DNA from: Actinomycetota bacterium | GTDB lineage: Bacteria > Actinomycetota > Actinomycetes > Nanopelagicales > Nanopelagicaceae | Assembly (NCBI GenBank): GCA_013205455.1 | Contig: JABMMO010000149.1 | Coordinates: 1 to 16,052 of the forward strand | Reading direction: 5' to 3' | Length of the DNA: 16,052 nt | Shown here: positions 14,375 to 16,052 of the stretch, piece by piece | Position numbering within the stretch: position 1 is the first letter of the stretch | Layout of the letters: each line of letters starts with the position of its first letter | Notes under the pieces: model-generated | The model's input: only the letters and a program-made list of their open reading frames with translations | What the model was told of the DNA's origin: nothing | The model's database searches: none | Translations under genes and position numbers: made by a program

Positions 14375-14881
14375 GTGGGCGTAAAAATTAGATTGATGCG
14401 TTTCGGAAAGATTCGCACACCGCATTACCGAATTGTTGTATCAGATTCACGCAAGGCCCGAAATGGTTTATCGATTGAAGAGATCGGTCGTTATTCACCA
14501 GGACAAGAACCATCTTTCATCGAAGTTAAATCAGAACGCGCACAACATTGGTTAAAAGTTGGCGCACTTCCAACACCAGCTGTAGAGGCTATTTTAAAAG
14601 TTACCGGTGACTGGCAGAAATTTAAAGGTTTGCCAGGAACTGAAGGAACGTTAAAAGTTGCTGCTGTGAAACCACATAAGCGCGAAGCGTATGAAGCTGC
14701 GGTTAAGAAAGCTATGGATGAACCAAAAGATGGTGCAACCACAATGAAAAAGCGCGCCGCCGAAAAATTAGCAGCAAAAAGTGCACCAGCCGAAGTTGTT
14801 GCAGAAGCACCAGCCGAAGTTGTTGCAGAAGCACCAGCCGAAGTTGTTGCAGAAGCACCAGCTGAAACTCCAGCGGAGTAA
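14375..14881 (+). CDS. rpsP: Small ribosomal subunit protein bS16
   Basis: This is bS16, an assembly protein of the 30S subunit. The core starts (V/M)GVKIRLMRFGKIRTPHYRIV, followed by SDSRKARNG and IEEIGRYSP, and is diagnostic. The GTG at 14375 is chosen because AAGGAG (14360-14365) ends nine bases before it and the family starts at this point; a TTG-initiated extension at 14333 is rejected. The protein is 168 residues, about twice the E. coli length. As in other actinobacteria, the extra part is an Ala/Glu/Lys-rich tail, which here includes KKRAAEKLAAK and then three exact copies of APAEVVAE and a degenerate fourth (APAETPAE). The tail is probably disordered and outside the folded ribosomal core. 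khpA follows two bases after the stop. Confidence 0.96.
   Translation: MGVKIRLMRFGKIRTPHYRIVVSDSRKARNGLSIEEIGRYSPGQEPSFIEVKSERAQHWLKVGALPTPAVEAILKVTGDWQKFKGLPGTEGTLKVAAVKPHKREAYEAAVKKAMDEPKDGATTMKKRAAEKLAAKSAPAEVVAEAPAEVVAEAPAEVVAEAPAETPAE
14783..14854 (+). repeat. Three perfect 24-bp tandem repeats in rpsP
   Basis: Units at 14783-14806, 14807-14830 and 14831-14854 are identical at the base level and each encodes APAEVVAE in frame. A partial, diverged fourth copy runs from 14855 to the stop. Identity at synonymous positions points to recent duplication or slippage, so copy number may vary between strains without shifting the frame. Confidence 0.93.
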
Positions 14882-14883
14882 CG

Positions 14884-15123
14884 ATGATTGACGAAGCTTT
14901 AGAACATCTCGTAAAGGGGATCGTTGATAATCCTGAAGAGGTAGTTATCACCGAAAAAGATCATCGTCGCGGTACAACTCTTGAAGTTCGAGTTCACCCA
15001 GAAGATATCGGCAAAGTAATTGGCCGTAATGGTCGCACTGCGAAAGCGTTGCGAACTGTGGTCTCTGCAATTGCTGGTCGTAGCGTTCGTGTGGATCTCA
15101 TCGAGGCCGACGAGGGTAGATAG
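14884..15123 (+). CDS. khpA: KH-domain RNA-binding protein KhpA
   Basis: This 79-residue protein consists of a single type II KH domain. The RNA-binding GxxG loop is GRNG at 47-50 within DIGKVIGRNGRTAKALRTVV, and the protein ends in VRVDLIEADEGR. KhpA proteins (formerly YlqC) bind RNA, often together with KhpB/EloR, and affect sRNA function and cell growth in Gram-positive bacteria; the partner gene is not in this window. It is encoded between rpsP and rimM, the standard place in Gram-positive genomes. The ATG lies two bases after the rpsP stop, with GGAG (14875-14878) inside the end of rpsP acting as Shine-Dalgarno, so translation is probably coupled. Confidence 0.94.
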   Translation: MIDEALEHLVKGIVDNPEEVVITEKDHRRGTTLEVRVHPEDIGKVIGRNGRTAKALRTVVSAIAGRSVRVDLIEADEGR

Positions 15124-15125
15124 TC

Positions 15126-15626
15126 GTGCTCCTTGTCGTCGGCCGCATTGGTCGTGCGCATGGAATTCGTGGTGAAGCCACAATTGAGGTACGAACTGAT
15201 GATCCGGATTCAAGGTTGGCGGTTGGCGCTATTTTGCAGACTGAACCAGCTAAAAAAGGTCCATTAACTATCGCATCTGGACGGGTTCATAACGGCACGC
15301 TTTTACTTTCTTTCGCTGGGATTCCGGATCGAACCGCAGTAGAAAAACTTCGCGATGTGTTACTAATAGCAGATGTTGATGTCGCAGCCGAGTCTGATGG
15401 GGATGATAGCTTCCATATCTCCCAAATAATTGGGTGCGAAGTTTACTTAACCGATGGAATTAAAGTAGGAATCGTGAGCGATGTTCTAAGCTCCGCTGCG
15501 CAAGATACTTTGGTGGTAACTGCAAATGGAATTCAAAAGTTAATTCCATTTGTAGATGAAATTGTGCCTGATGTTGATATTACAAATCGTAGAATAGTAA
15601 TTACACCGCCGGAAGGTTTGCTATGA
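15126..15626 (+). CDS. rimM: Ribosome maturation factor RimM
   Basis: RimM binds the 30S head, with uS19, and assists 16S rRNA maturation. The 166-residue protein has the N-terminal RimM beta-barrel beginning LLVVGRIGRAHGIRGEATIE, with the G-R-x-x-x-x-H-G-I-R-G signature near 6-16, and a C-terminal PRC-barrel from about residue 96 (FHISQIIGCEVYL onward), ending IPFVDEIVPDVDITNRRIVI. The start is GTG at 15126, two bases after the khpA stop, with GAGGG (15112-15116) nine bases before it. The stop overlaps the trmD start in an ATGA (15623-15626), so the two are translationally coupled. Confidence 0.95.
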   Translation: MLLVVGRIGRAHGIRGEATIEVRTDDPDSRLAVGAILQTEPAKKGPLTIASGRVHNGTLLLSFAGIPDRTAVEKLRDVLLIADVDVAAESDGDDSFHISQIIGCEVYLTDGIKVGIVSDVLSSAAQDTLVVTANGIQKLIPFVDEIVPDVDITNRRIVITPPEGLL

Positions 15627-16052
15627 AAATTACAGCGATCACCATTTTCCCGGAGTATTTCGCACCACTGCAATTATCGCTAATTGGCAAAGCCCGCCAA
15701 GGAGGTGTGATTGAGTTAGGAATATTAAATCTCCGCGATTTCACGACCGATAGCCATCACACCGTCGATGACACTCCTTATGGTGGCGGCGCTGGGATGG
15801 TAATGAAACCGGAAGTCTGGGGCGATGCGATTGATTCAGTTTTAGCAGAGGTACTTGGAATCGCCGATCTAGTAATTCTTACCCCGGCTGGAAAGAAATT
15901 CACCCAAGCAGCGGCTACCCAATTTTCCAAAGCCGAACATCTGATTTTTGCCTGTGGTAGATATGAGGGTATTGATTCTCGAGTTACAACTTTTTATCAA
16001 AACCAGAAAAATCTCCGCGTCCACGAGGTATCAATCGGGGATTATGTTTTAA
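15623..16052 (+). CDS. trmD: tRNA (guanine(37)-N(1))-methyltransferase TrmD, 5' part
   Basis: The first 143 residues of TrmD are present and the gene runs off the window. TrmD transfers a methyl group from SAM to G37 of tRNAs reading CNN codons, preventing +1 frameshifts; it is a trefoil-knot (SPOUT) dimer. MKITAITIFPEYF is the usual start, DDTPYGGGAGMVMKPE is the substrate loop, and the SAM-binding knot shows LTPAGKKFTQ, CGRYEGID and the final EVSIGDYVL. GGAAGG (15611-15616) lies six bases before the ATG, inside the end of rimM. The order rpsP–khpA–rimM–trmD is the standard ribosome/tRNA maturation operon. Confidence 0.97.
   Translation, partial: MKITAITIFPEYFAPLQLSLIGKARQGGVIELGILNLRDFTTDSHHTVDDTPYGGGAGMVMKPEVWGDAIDSVLAEVLGIADLVILTPAGKKFTQAAATQFSKAEHLIFACGRYEGIDSRVTTFYQNQKNLRVHEVSIGDYVL

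Noticed and set aside
14783..14854. Tandem repeat as a CRISPR-like array
   Set aside because: Units are contiguous, with no spacers, and are translated in frame as part of bS16.
14333..14881. rpsP starting at TTG 14333
   Set aside because: The extension has no bS16 similarity and contains the Shine-Dalgarno of the GTG at 14375.

Overview
The window is a housekeeping stretch of an actinobacterial chromosome. The order thiL–rpmB–recG–rsmD–coaD–(sepIVA-like)–yceD–rpmF–rnc–mutM–smc–ftsY–amt–ffh–rpsP–khpA–rimM–trmD is the classical actinobacterial arrangement. Base composition is AT-rich for that phylum (roughly mid-40s % G+C by eye, with many TTA, AAA and GAA codons). Spacers are tiny and some genes usually found here are absent. 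Together this suggests a streamlined, low-GC freshwater actinobacterium of the Nanopelagicales/acI type. That placement is an inference from gene order and composition; no 16S rRNA gene is present.

Layout. Positions 1-156 hold the 3' end of thiL. It converges with rpmB (bL28, minus strand) with one base between the stop codons. A 163-bp divergent spacer (344-506) then separates rpmB from a long plus-strand run: recG (fork-remodelling helicase), rsmD (16S rRNA methyltransferase), coaD (CoA biosynthesis), a short SepIVA/DivIVA-like coiled-coil protein, yceD (DUF177), rpmF (bL32), rnc (RNase III), mutM (8-oxoG glycosylase), smc (condensin), ftsY (SRP receptor), amt (ammonium channel), ffh (SRP GTPase), and rpsP–khpA–rimM–trmD, with trmD cut by the window edge. 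No spacer reaches 300 bp. I see no tRNA or rRNA gene, mobile element, CRISPR array or prophage gene.

Functional themes are ribosome parts and ribosome or RNA maturation (rpmB, rsmD, yceD, rpmF, rnc, rpsP, khpA, rimM, trmD), membrane targeting (ffh with its receptor ftsY), DNA maintenance (recG, mutM, smc), and one nutrient gene, amt. Amt sits alone where related genomes have amt–glnK–glnD.

The points most worth a second look are these. rnc has no ATG, GTG or TTG in the required place and appears to start at a CTG behind a good Shine-Dalgarno. A GTnAC-n6-GAAAC GlnR-type box lies upstream of amt, and glnK/glnD are missing. TAnnnT -10 elements sit exactly at -12 to -7 relative to the ATG of coaD, smc and ffh, which suggests leaderless transcripts. 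The SepIVA homologue is strongly shortened. A perfect 24-bp repeat occurs three times in the tail of rpsP. No unmistakably new multi-gene system is visible.
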